Positions 26,825-34,606 of a stretch of DNA of 48,731 nucleotides are shown one piece after another. The DNA is from Anaerolineaceae bacterium UBA4781 (lineage in GTDB: Bacteria > Chloroflexota > Anaerolineae > Anaerolineales > Anaerolineaceae). The first letter of the stretch is position 1; every line of letters starts with the position of its first letter. A program made the position numbers and the translations under genes. Below the pieces are notes generated by a model, which did not search any database, was not told where the DNA came from, and was given only the letters and a program-made list of their open reading frames with translations. The DNA lies in contig DHHD01000009.1 of the NCBI GenBank assembly GCA_002403105.1, forward strand, positions 1 to 48,731. Reading direction: 5' to 3'.

Positions 26825-27384
26825 GGTTTTTGTGCATCATATTTCTGCAAATCTACAACTCCGATGAAGGGTAGATTGCGAAACAATTCATCCAGATCAA
26901 GTCCATAGCCAAATACGAACTTATTAGGGATCATAAAACCTGTATATCTAATGGGTACTTCAACCTCCCGCCGTTCTTCTTTATCCAGCAAAGTGCAAAT
27001 ATTCAAACTGGCAGGTTTTCTGGTTGATAATAATTGAAGAACGGATGATAAAGTATAGCCGCTGTCGACAATATCTTCCACGATAATGACATCTCGCCCA
27101 CCGATATCAGTCATCAGATCCATTTTAATCCGCACTGCCCCCTGTGATTCCCGATTTCCCACACCATAGGATGTGACGGCCATAAAATCGATGGCATGTG
27201 GCACCGTGATATGACGCATGAGGTCGGTTAAAAACATCACACCCCCCCGTAAAATACAAATCAAAAGCAAATTGGTAGATTCGGCATAATCCCGGCTGAT
27301 GTCAGCGCCCAATTCTGCAATCCGTTTCTGGAGCTCTTCGGCAGAAATTAATGTTTCTTTTAAATATTGTTCATAATGGATCAT
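26821..27384 (-). CDS. hpt: Hypoxanthine phosphoribosyltransferase
   Basis: Hpt converts hypoxanthine or guanine with PRPP to IMP or GMP in purine salvage. The PRPP-binding motif is VIIVEDIVDSGYTLS. LLLICILRGGVMFLTDLMR is the N-terminal pyrophosphate-binding loop region, and FVFGYGLDLDELFRNLPFIG is the family C-terminal signature. I chose ATG 27384 (187 residues) because AGGAG lies 8 bases upstream, overlapping the tdk stop region. A longer frame from 27450 has no family similarity in its first 22 residues. It is co-transcribed with tdk and overlaps the downstream CCA gene by four bases. Confidence 0.95.
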   Translation of the reverse strand: MIHYEQYLKETLISAEELQKRIAELGADISRDYAESTNLLLICILRGGVMFLTDLMRHITVPHAIDFMAVTSYGVGNRESQGAVRIKMDLMTDIGGRDVIIVEDIVDSGYTLSSVLQLLSTRKPASLNICTLLDKEERREVEVPIRYTGFMIPNKFVFGYGLDLDELFRNLPFIGVVDLQKYDAQKP

Positions 27385-27388
27385 GCAT

Positions 27389-27961
27389 TTAACTCCTGGG
27401 TACAAGATGATGTTTGCGACAGCGCGCTTCATACATTTCCGCTGCGCCAACGATCACAATCGGATCATCATAATAAGCGGGTTTTCCATCTACCAAACGT
27501 TGAGTCCGGCTGGCTGGTTCTCCGCAAACCATACAGATCGCTTGCACTTTATCAACTTTTTCTGCTTTCGCCATTAAGGTTGGCATACACCCAAATGGTT
27601 CTCCGCGAAAATCCATATCCAGGCCAGTGGCAATTACTCGAATTCCCCGTTCTACCATTTTTTCTACAACTGAAATAATTTTTTCGTCAAGAAACTGTGT
27701 TTCATCAATTCCAACCACCGTAGTATCATCTTTCAGATTCTGAAACAATTCTTCAGAAGAAGTAATAGGGATTGCTTCAAAATCTACCCCCGCATGGGAG
27801 GTCACTTTTTGTTCATCATATCGGTTGTCGATCTTCGGTTTAAAAACTTGTACCTTCTGCTTGGCAATTACCGCTCGGCGTAAGCGTCTGATCATCTCTT
27901 CTGTTTTTCCACTAAACATTGATCCACAGATAACTTCTAACCAACCAGAATTATGATCCAT
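27389..27961 (-). CDS. tdk: Thymidine kinase
   Basis: This is a type II thymidine kinase of 190 residues, which phosphorylates thymidine to dTMP. The P-loop is GSMFSGKTEEMIRR, the Walker B/catalytic segment is VGIDETQFLDE, and the zinc lasso has CMVCGEPASRTQR with CRKHHL near the C-terminus. ASRTQR is the substrate-binding lasso. It is first in an operon with hpt, cca, a hydrolase and a DUF362 protein. On the minus strand TATAAT lies about 30 bases before the ATG and GAGGTG is its ribosome binding site. Confidence 0.96.
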   Translation of the reverse strand: MDHNSGWLEVICGSMFSGKTEEMIRRLRRAVIAKQKVQVFKPKIDNRYDEQKVTSHAGVDFEAIPITSSEELFQNLKDDTTVVGIDETQFLDEKIISVVEKMVERGIRVIATGLDMDFRGEPFGCMPTLMAKAEKVDKVQAICMVCGEPASRTQRLVDGKPAYYDDPIVIVGAAEMYEARCRKHHLVPRS

Positions 27962-28032
27962 ACTGCACCTCGTTTATAATTTTTTATTATATTGATTTTA
28001 CAATATCTCAAAGCACAAGTCTCTTTTAAATC

Positions 28033-28067
28033 AAAAAAGGAGCAGATGCAAATACACCTGCTCCTTT
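28033..28067 (-). terminator. Terminator of the rplU-rpmA-rpmE operon
   Basis: The stem AAAGGAGCAG / CTGCTCCTTT with a 12-base loop is followed on the minus strand by T6. It closes the ribosomal protein operon before the tdk promoter. Confidence 0.9.
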
Positions 28068-28081
28068 GTATTCAACAAGCA

Positions 28082-28558
28082 TTAAACTTTAATTTCTTCG
28101 GCAGCTTCCGGAATGGAATAACCAAACTGTCGTAATTTCTTTTTAATATCGATCAATGTTTTCCGACCAACACCGGGGATCTCAAGGATAGGTGTTTCAC
28201 CCGCTTCCATTTTTGTAAGTAGTTCACCCACTGTTTTAATACCAGCTTCGACTAACGCATCAGATGCACGTTTCCCGATTTCAAGATCTGCGATCGGACG
28301 TGTGGGAGATACCTTTTCTGCTGCTTTACTTTCCTTATCTTCAATATATTCCTGTCGAGCTTGCAGTTTCTTGTAGAATCTATCAACCTGACCTTCAATA
28401 TCGATCAAACGAGCTTGCTCGCCAGTAAAGAAGGGATGGCATTTTGAACAAACTTCGGTTCGGATTTCTGGTTTTGTGGAACCGGTCTTCCAGGTATTTC
28501 CACAAGCACAAGTCACTGTTGCTTCAGGGAACCATTTTGGATGGATGTCTTTTTTCAT
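28082..28558 (-). CDS. rpmE: Ribosomal protein L31 fused to an RNA polymerase alpha-CTD-like domain
   Basis: The first 68 residues are a zinc-binding L31 with MKKDIHP at the start, C17 and C19 in TCACGN, C37 and C40 in VCSKCHPFFTG, and VDRFYKK. After a charged linker (about 69-86) comes a domain (87-150) matching the RNA polymerase alpha C-terminal domain: PIADLEIGKRASDALVEAG, then a helix, then IPGVGRKTLIDIKKKL. The alpha-CTD Arg265 position is kept as R97, and the Gly-x-Lys of the hairpin as G131 and K133. The Asn268 and Glu302 positions are Asp. The total of 158 residues is twice a normal L31. GAGGAAA precedes the ATG. It is last in the operon rplU-rpmA-rpmE. The tail may bind rRNA, DNA or polymerase; that is unknown. 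Confidence 0.9.
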   Translation of the reverse strand: MKKDIHPKWFPEATVTCACGNTWKTGSTKPEIRTEVCSKCHPFFTGEQARLIDIEGQVDRFYKKLQARQEYIEDKESKAAEKVSPTRPIADLEIGKRASDALVEAGIKTVGELLTKMEAGETPILEIPGVGRKTLIDIKKKLRQFGYSIPEAAEEIKV

Positions 28559-28592
28559 GGTGTTTCCTCATTCCATTTCAATAATCCAACGA

Positions 28593-28850
28593 TTATTCGT
28601 TGGAATGTACGCTAACTTTTTTCTGTCCATTAGGGAGTTGGTCATAAACAACAACTCCATCAACTTTTGAAAAGATCGTATAGTCTTTTCCTAATCCAAC
28701 ATTATCACCTGGTTTGATTTTCGTTCCACGCTGCCGCACGAGAATGTTCCCCGGGATGACCTGTTCACCTGCAAAGCGTTTTACGCCCAAACGTTTTGAA
28801 TTACTATCGCGACCATTTCGAGTAGAGCCGCCACCTTTTTTATGAGCCAT
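28593..28850 (-). CDS. rpmA: Ribosomal protein L27
   Basis: L27 reaches with its N-terminus towards the peptidyl transferase centre of the 50S subunit. The 85-residue sequence starts MAHKKGGGSTRNGRDSNSK, the typical form without an N-terminal propeptide, and continues with the usual GNILVRQRGTKIKPGDNVG. It lies between rplU and rpmE with gaps of 14 and 34 bases, as in many bacteria. Confidence 0.98.
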   Translation of the reverse strand: MAHKKGGGSTRNGRDSNSKRLGVKRFAGEQVIPGNILVRQRGTKIKPGDNVGLGKDYTIFSKVDGVVVYDQLPNGQKKVSVHSNE

Positions 28851-28864
28851 TTTTCACTTCCTTC

Positions 28865-29395
28865 CTACTTCTTCTCAGCTTTGACTGGTTTGGTTGTTTT
28901 ACTGCCAGTTTTTACAGCCGGGGTTGTTGTTTTCTTAGGGGTTGCCGGTTTTGGAGAGTTAGGAGTCTTTGTAACGGCTATCTTTTTCTCTACTGGCTTT
29001 ACCGGTTTTTCAGTTTTTGCTGCAGGTTTCTCTGCTTTTACTACCGGTTTTTCCTCGATTGCTGCTTTCGCTGGTTTGCCTGTGAAAGTGATGGAATTGA
29101 CCATCAATCGAGTGTATTGCTGGCGATGACCTGTTTTTACACGATAATGCTTTTTGGGGCGGTAATTAAAAATGATAACCTTTTTCGCTTTAAAATGAGT
29201 CGCCACGGTTGTGTCAATCGATGCTCCTTTAATAAAGGGAGTTCCAACCTGTATATCTTTATCATTAACCAGGAGAAGAACTTTATCGAAAGAGACTTTC
29301 TTACCTTCTTCAGTGGGTAAGTGGTCAACTTCTACAAAGCTGCCTTCGACAGCTTTGAACTGCTTCCCACCACTTTCAAAAATTGCATATAACAT
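28865..29395 (-). CDS. rplU: Ribosomal protein L21 with Lys/Pro/Thr-rich C-terminal extension
   Basis: The first about 103 residues are a normal L21, from MLYAIFESGGKQFKA to NYRPKKHYRVKTGHRQQYTR and its last strand. They are followed by some 70 residues of low-complexity sequence made of Lys, Ala, Pro, Thr and Val (units such as EKPAAKTEKPVKPVEKK). Such basic tails occur on ribosomal proteins in several phyla and probably bind rRNA. I chose ATG 29395 because GAGGAG lies 8 bases upstream; the frame extends eight residues further to 29419 without family similarity. It is the first gene of the operon, behind a consensus promoter and a leader of about 113 bases. Confidence 0.95.
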   Translation of the reverse strand: MLYAIFESGGKQFKAVEGSFVEVDHLPTEEGKKVSFDKVLLLVNDKDIQVGTPFIKGASIDTTVATHFKAKKVIIFNYRPKKHYRVKTGHRQQYTRLMVNSITFTGKPAKAAIEEKPVVKAEKPAAKTEKPVKPVEKKIAVTKTPNSPKPATPKKTTTPAVKTGSKTTKPVKAEKK

Positions 29396-29510
29396 TATAT
29401 TACGCTCCTCAACCTTCACTTCACCACTTCATGCGCGCTTCTCACGCCCAATAGCGGGGAAGTTGGGGATACTTAAATTTACCCCAGTTTCATTCTATCC
29501 GGGGCAAGCT
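29396..29510 (-). promoter_or_regulatory. Leader of the rplU operon
   Basis: The predicted leader has several C4/G4 blocks (for example CCCC and GGGG around 29479-29502) that could form short alternative hairpins. Autogenous control by a ribosomal protein is common in such leaders but I cannot match this one to a known L21 leader motif. Confidence 0.35.
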
Positions 29511-29515
29511 GCTGA

Positions 29516-29544
29516 ATTATACAGTCCCTTTTCTCTACTGTCAA
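29516..29544 (-). promoter_or_regulatory. Perfect consensus sigma-70 promoter for rplU-rpmA-rpmE
   Basis: On the minus strand TTGACA (29544-29539), a 17-base spacer and TATAAT (29521-29516) are a full consensus match. The -35 box overlaps the stop codon of selB. It gives the ribosomal operon strong expression independent of the long upstream unit. Confidence 0.9.
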
Positions 29545-31445
29545 CCTGAGGTCTTTAATTTACGGATCTCCCCCACTCTCTCTGTTACTTCCATCCTATC
29601 CATATAATCCAAGAATGCCAATGCATATTTCCGACTGGTATTCAATAGATCACGAAATTGTGCCAGACTGATTTCCCCATGTTCTTCAAGGAATTGGATC
29701 AATTGGTCTTTCATGGTATTAAATTCTTTATCCCGGAATACAATGGAGTCATCAACCTGTACAAGCTTTTCCGTGAAAATAAGAGCTTGAAAAAGTTCGT
29801 TCCCTGTAATCTCTTGAATTACATTCAAAGCAGGTGGAGCGAATGGTTCTTTTTCAATGAGATTATCCATACGTTCGATCTTTCGAAGGTCCTTCTCTAA
29901 AAATTGGATGATTCGATCATTTCTAACAAGATAACCCTTTTTAATCCTTAAAAGGTCACTTAAGAGATGCTGATCAAGGAGAGCTTGTAGAACGCACTCT
30001 TCCATTCCAAATTTCTTGTTGATAAGGGAGATAGGAATACCAGATATTAATGAAGAGTTTTTATACATGAGTAGTAAATCAGTATTTATTCTTTTTGTCA
30101 GATCATTCAATTTCTTTCTTGTGGTAAAAAATTGAAGGTGATCTTTTTTGAAACAGCCGGTTGAAAACTCTATGAATGCATTATGCGCTCGTAGGTTTTC
30201 TTTTTCATCTGCGAGGACAAATCCGTTCTTCTGTAGGCTCTGTTCCAAATCAGACTTTGAGATAAATTCCTTTTCTTCAATGAGTATGGAATAAAATTCC
30301 CATACCGAGCCAGAGCGTTGAGCATCCAAATTGCGTAATGTTTTTTCAGAATATCTTTTATAACGCTTTTGTGGGGCAGTATTGATGATCCTTCCTCCAC
30401 CAATTGTTTCTTGAGGAGAAGGTCTACGAATGACAAAAAGATCGCCCTTCCAAGCTACCAATGGTTCCGTTAATTCTAGTTGAGACAATCCCGATTCACC
30501 CGGTAGGATTGAATCTTTCCCCAAAGTACGCACCCGGGCAAGTGTTTCGGCTGTCCCATGATATAGCTTTACTTGATCATTATGTTTTAGCGCTCCGCTG
30601 GCAGAGGGATCAATACGAATCTGGGCATCCAAGCGTAAGGCTGATTTTACGGAACCCGGTTTTACAACCACGTTTCCACGATTGATGTCATTCATATCCA
30701 CACCGGTAATATTCAATGCCACACGGCTGCCAGGGATGGCTTTATCTAATTTCTGTTTGTGTGTTTCGATATTCCGAATTCGACCGGTCTTCTTACCAGG
30801 AAGGATTTCCACTTCATCCCCGGTTTTCAACTCTCCCCCCCGTAGCGTCCCAGTAACCACTGTTCCGAAACCCTTGATTGAAAATACCCTATCCACAGCT
30901 AGATGTGCATCTTCATTTAATTCCTGACGTTCAACAGTAGTTAGAATTTTTTGTAGTTGTTCGACTAATTCTGAAATTCCATTTCCTGTTACTGCCGAAA
31001 CACGTACCAAAGGGAAACCATGCAGATTTGTACGCTGAACAGCATCTCGAATATCTTTTTCAACCAATCCCAACCAATCCTGATCCTGGATTAAATCTGT
31101 TTTTGTGATCGCGATCAATCCCCTGGTTACCTCAAGTAAATCGAGGATCATGATATGTTCAACAGTCTGAGGCATCACTCCTTCATCGGCTGCAACGACA
31201 ATGACCACAGCATCAATACTTCCAACACCTGCCAGCATGTTACTTATAAAATCCCGATGCCCCGGAACATCCACGATACCGACCTCGTCACCAGACGGTA
31301 GCGTGAACCATGCAAAGCCAAGGTCAATCGTCATTTGTCGCTGTTGCTCTTCAATAAGACGATCCGGGTTTATTCCGGTAAGTGCTTTAACAAGCGACGA
31401 TTTTCCATGATCAACATGACCGGCTGTTGCAATTACATATTTCAT
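29541..31445 (-). CDS. selB: Selenocysteine-specific elongation factor SelB
   Basis: SelB brings selenocysteinyl-tRNA to UGA codons marked by a SECIS hairpin. The GTPase domain has GHVDHGKSS at the N-terminus, DVPGHRDFI and ITKTDL. RVFSIKGFGTVVTGTLRGG is domain 2. About 270 C-terminal residues form the winged-helix repeats that bind the SECIS element, which separates it from EF-Tu. The 634-residue length is normal. I chose ATG 31445 (MKYVIATAGHVDHGK); no clear ribosome binding site precedes it, and a TTG at 31451 is also open. It follows the coiled-coil gene by about 20 bases, at the end of a long minus-strand run. SelA, SelD and tRNA-Sec are not in this window, nor is a recognisable selenoprotein. 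Confidence 0.95.
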   Translation of the reverse strand: MKYVIATAGHVDHGKSSLVKALTGINPDRLIEEQQRQMTIDLGFAWFTLPSGDEVGIVDVPGHRDFISNMLAGVGSIDAVVIVVAADEGVMPQTVEHIMILDLLEVTRGLIAITKTDLIQDQDWLGLVEKDIRDAVQRTNLHGFPLVRVSAVTGNGISELVEQLQKILTTVERQELNEDAHLAVDRVFSIKGFGTVVTGTLRGGELKTGDEVEILPGKKTGRIRNIETHKQKLDKAIPGSRVALNITGVDMNDINRGNVVVKPGSVKSALRLDAQIRIDPSASGALKHNDQVKLYHGTAETLARVRTLGKDSILPGESGLSQLELTEPLVAWKGDLFVIRRPSPQETIGGGRIINTAPQKRYKRYSEKTLRNLDAQRSGSVWEFYSILIEEKEFISKSDLEQSLQKNGFVLADEKENLRAHNAFIEFSTGCFKKDHLQFFTTRKKLNDLTKRINTDLLLMYKNSSLISGIPISLINKKFGMEECVLQALLDQHLLSDLLRIKKGYLVRNDRIIQFLEKDLRKIERMDNLIEKEPFAPPALNVIQEITGNELFQALIFTEKLVQVDDSIVFRDKEFNTMKDQLIQFLEEHGEISLAQFRDLLNTSRKYALAFLDYMDRMEVTERVGEIRKLKTSG

Positions 31446-31466
31446 ATTCAAAGATTATTTAATGCT

Positions 31467-32624
31467 TTATTTTCCTTCAATATTATCAAAAGCATCTTTC
31501 CATGTATTTGCCATTTTCATCAAGCTAAGCATACCTTTTTGTATTTCAGCGCTCATTAGCCCAAGCAATTCCTGAATATCATTAGTTTGATCTTCAAGGA
31601 GCAAAATACGAGATTTTTGTTCATCTATACGATTGGTTAAAGCGGACTGCTTCTCATCGTTAATCAATGAGAAATTTGACCAACTCTTCTCAATTTCATT
31701 TTTTAATCCGCTCCACTCTTTTTGATATTTTGCTTCAAACAATTGGTAGAGTTCGGTTACTTCTTTTAAGCGTCGCTCATATGACGTTGTCATTTCATCA
31801 AGATTGCTCCCAATTTGAGCAAGATCTCTTTCTTTCTGGACTAATTTTTCCAACATTGGTGAAATTCTTTGGATCTCTTCGGAAGCTTTCCGTTGAATTT
31901 CATCAAAACGAATTTCACGTTGTTTTTGAGCGATTTCTTGTTGTTCAAGAAAAGCAGCTTGGTTTATCTTTCTCTGAGTTTCCGTTGCTTTCAATTCATT
32001 GATCTGGATTTCTGATTGTTGGGTGCTTTCCAGCAGAATCCCTAGTTTATTGGCTATATCCGCTTGCTGCTTACGGAATTGCGACACATCATCACCGATG
32101 ATTTCCATTCGTTTGCTGATACTCTGTAAATCATGTTTTTGGATTTCATGGTTCCGGCGAATATCCTCATCACTCTTGAGTTTTGTACTTACACTTTGTT
32201 CAATTTTGTCAACCGTCGCCAGCAATCGTGAATCCTCATCAATATAATGTTGGATTTTTTTGTCGAGTTCGGATTTTATTTTCGTATCCAGTCGATCAAC
32301 TTTGGCAGAAAGAGCGTGTAAATCAGTTTGGTGAAGTTTATTTTGTTGTTCTTGTTGTTTCTTGGTATCTTTTTCAAGATTTACTATTTTTTCATTTGTT
32401 TCTTTTCGGATCTGGGTTAATACTTTATCTTGATTTCCCATACCCGCTGTAATCTTTTTCAATTGACCAATTTCATCCTTAATATCGCGATATTCGGCAG
32501 GTAAACTTGTCACCTTGGTTTCTAAATCCGCAATCTTTTCGTTAAATGTTTTAAAAACTTTATCATAACCTTGAATTCTTTCTTCAAGATCATTCATCCT
32601 TTTAATGATTGTTTCTAAATTCAT
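31467..32624 (-). CDS. Coiled-coil protein of unknown function
   Basis: This protein of about 385 residues is almost entirely alpha-helical coiled coil. Heptad-like patterns with Leu, Ile and charged residues run from the N-terminal MNLETIIKRMNDLEERIQGYD to near the C-terminus. It is rich in Glu, Lys and Gln and has no membrane segment, signal peptide or nucleotide-binding motif. Similarity to SMC or myosin-like coils is compositional only. I chose ATG 32624 because GGTGAG lies 5 bases upstream; an in-frame start at 32645 lacks one. It sits between a membrane protein gene and selB with gaps of about 25 and 20 bases. A scaffold role for the membrane proteins is possible but speculative. Confidence 0.7.
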   Translation of the reverse strand: MNLETIIKRMNDLEERIQGYDKVFKTFNEKIADLETKVTSLPAEYRDIKDEIGQLKKITAGMGNQDKVLTQIRKETNEKIVNLEKDTKKQQEQQNKLHQTDLHALSAKVDRLDTKIKSELDKKIQHYIDEDSRLLATVDKIEQSVSTKLKSDEDIRRNHEIQKHDLQSISKRMEIIGDDVSQFRKQQADIANKLGILLESTQQSEIQINELKATETQRKINQAAFLEQQEIAQKQREIRFDEIQRKASEEIQRISPMLEKLVQKERDLAQIGSNLDEMTTSYERRLKEVTELYQLFEAKYQKEWSGLKNEIEKSWSNFSLINDEKQSALTNRIDEQKSRILLLEDQTNDIQELLGLMSAEIQKGMLSLMKMANTWKDAFDNIEGK

Positions 32625-32648
32625 TTTTCTCACCAGTTTCTGCAATTT

Positions 32649-34040
32649 CTAGATCAATGGGAATATCTTGCTGATAGTTGTAAATAACGGTCCAAAAAAC
32701 ACTGAGGGAAATATTCCCATGGATATATTCAGAAGTATAACCAAAACAACTAGAATTCGATCAATATTAATTTTATCTGGTATTACCAATTTTTGTTCAG
32801 AGGGCAAGGTAAGTCGAAGCATTACCCGAATACATGTCAGGATGAGAAATACCTCACCACCTAGAATCGCAAATAGAATACTACGCTTTGATTCAATAGC
32901 AGAATGCAATATCAGAATATTAGGAGCAAACCCTGAAGCAAATGGTAAGCCAATAATAGAAAAGAGTCCACTGATTAAAAGTATTGAATGAAGAGGTTTA
33001 TTAAAGAGGTCACCTTTTAAACACTCGATTGTCTGCCCTAGTTTCGTACTAACCAATTCATGATAAGCAAGCGAGATCGACCAGAAAGCGATCGCAATGG
33101 GAATAAGCCAGGCACTCACCAAATCAGTGGAAACTATCGGAATAAAACCAACGCTGCATAAAAGCATACCGATTCCAGAAATAAACACATAAGCAACCAT
33201 ACGCGCAGTATTTTTTTGGAAAAATGCTCCGAATCCACCCAATAGAATCATGACTGCACCAAGGTATTGCAAAGCAGGAAAAAATACTGAATATTCTCTC
33301 AGCCAAGCAAAGCTATTTAGGAATTTTAATAGCATGAATATTCCAGAAACAGGCATCAATGTCAACATAAAACCAAATGGAAAAAAAGATACTTCTTCCG
33401 CCAACAAAGGTATCCAAGTATGGAAAGGAAAGACTCCCAACCATAGAGCTATTCCGCAACCTAAAAGGACAGACGAAATGAATAATTGATCTTCTTCGAC
33501 CGGAGCAATTTCTCCCCCTGCAAGAATCCATCCGGCAAACAAAATGAGGAAAACCGAAAGTAATTGGAATACCAAAAACCGCATTCGTCCAGTAATGCGT
33601 TTGTATGTACCCGAGGATAGAACAGGTAGAAAAAATGTATTCGCGAGGAACAAGATCAATACAGAATAGAGAAACGGATCGATTGAAATAGACGCAATAA
33701 TAAAAGCTGTATAAGCAACACAAAATGCAGGAAAATATTCATTAGGAAAATAAAAAAATGTGGAAATTATCCAAATACATGCAATGAGGTAGATTGTTCC
33801 GATCAACGGTAGATCTGTATATGTGACATTGAGACTTCGACCCAAGACCAGGAATCTCTCACTGGATGAAATCAAGTTGCTTGCATTGGGGGTTTGAGTG
33901 GCAATGATAAAAGCACCCATTCCCAGTAAAAACGTGAGAGCAGTCAGCACTGAACGATAGAGTAGTGTTTTCTTTCGGATTAATAATGTTACAGTTGAAA
34001 GAATGATTGGAAGTATGATCCAAAAAAATGGGAGGTTCAT
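32649..34040 (-). CDS. Degenerate NuoM/NuoN-like antiporter subunit
   Basis: This 463-residue protein with about 13 membrane helices resembles complex I / Mrp antiporter-like subunits. The clearest match is LGVFPFHTWIPLLAEEVSFF (201-220), the PfHxWlP motif of TM7-TM8, followed by FQKNTARMVAYVFISGIGM (274-292), the counterpart of the DLKRLLAYSSIxHxG motif. By my alignment the residues used for proton pumping are replaced: TM5 Glu by N134, TM7 Lys by W200, TM8 Lys by A279 and the following His by G289. It may therefore be a non-pumping structural subunit. It overlaps the preceding gene by four bases (ATGA) and precedes the coiled-coil gene. Confidence 0.75.
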   Translation of the reverse strand: MNLPFFWIILPIILSTVTLLIRKKTLLYRSVLTALTFLLGMGAFIIATQTPNASNLISSSERFLVLGRSLNVTYTDLPLIGTIYLIACIWIISTFFYFPNEYFPAFCVAYTAFIIASISIDPFLYSVLILFLANTFFLPVLSSGTYKRITGRMRFLVFQLLSVFLILFAGWILAGGEIAPVEEDQLFISSVLLGCGIALWLGVFPFHTWIPLLAEEVSFFPFGFMLTLMPVSGIFMLLKFLNSFAWLREYSVFFPALQYLGAVMILLGGFGAFFQKNTARMVAYVFISGIGMLLCSVGFIPIVSTDLVSAWLIPIAIAFWSISLAYHELVSTKLGQTIECLKGDLFNKPLHSILLISGLFSIIGLPFASGFAPNILILHSAIESKRSILFAILGGEVFLILTCIRVMLRLTLPSEQKLVIPDKINIDRILVVLVILLNISMGIFPSVFFGPLFTTISKIFPLI

Positions 34041-34606
34041 TGATTTTCCTCCCTGTTTTTTATGACCAATCGTGAGCCAACCAATGCTAGGACGATTTGA
34101 ATCAATGCGATCAGAGCAGTAACCAATGCTGATCCTTCCAAGGGAGCATAGATTACTTGAAACCCCAATGAAAAGATCAACAAACTGACGAGGACCCGAA
34201 AATTGTCCTGAGAAGTCCCTGCTTGCAGTAATCCAATGATAAATAAAAAGAAACCGATGATCAGGTATTGAGAAGATTCAGTAAAGTATGATGTTAATTG
34301 TGGAACAAAAGCGAATGTGATCACTCCGACAAATACAACCATTAATATATCCAAAACGATACGCGGCGGATTTGATTGCCATGTCAATCTCGAACAAAAT
34401 GCATTAATAATGATCACCGTAAGTAATCCAGTTAATAAATGGACAGCAGCCAGTCCGAGAGGCCATATCTGCAGAACTAAAAAAAAACTACAAAGGTATA
34501 AAACCCCCAAAAAAACGAGCGTAATTCGCACTGAATCGGTAATAAGTAGCGTTGTTATAGAAAAAATAATAACAGTAATCAAGATCAAGAATACAACTTC
34601 GTTCAT
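34037..34606 (-). CDS. Small membrane protein, NuoJ/NuoK- or HyfE-like
   Basis: This 189-residue protein has about six membrane helices. The C-terminal half, IIGFFLFIIGLLQAGTSQDNFRVLVSLLIFSLG and beyond, resembles NuoK/MrpC/HyfE helices (G-hh-G...R-hh). The N-terminal half, with QIWPLGLAAVHLLTGLLTV, is more like a NuoJ or MrpB-type segment. The conserved membrane Glu residues of NuoK are not seen in the expected helices. It lies between the two larger antiporter-like genes with four-base overlaps on both sides, so the three are almost certainly translated together. The assignment to the complex I superfamily rests on context plus weak similarity. Confidence 0.6.
   Translation of the reverse strand: MNEVVFLILITVIIFSITTLLITDSVRITLVFLGVLYLCSFFLVLQIWPLGLAAVHLLTGLLTVIIINAFCSRLTWQSNPPRIVLDILMVVFVGVITFAFVPQLTSYFTESSQYLIIGFFLFIIGLLQAGTSQDNFRVLVSLLIFSLGFQVIYAPLEGSALVTALIALIQIVLALVGSRLVIKNREENQ

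Noticed and set aside
29541..31445. In-frame UGA selenoprotein within the window
   Set aside because: All recognised families end at normal lengths and no in-frame UGA with family continuation downstream was seen.
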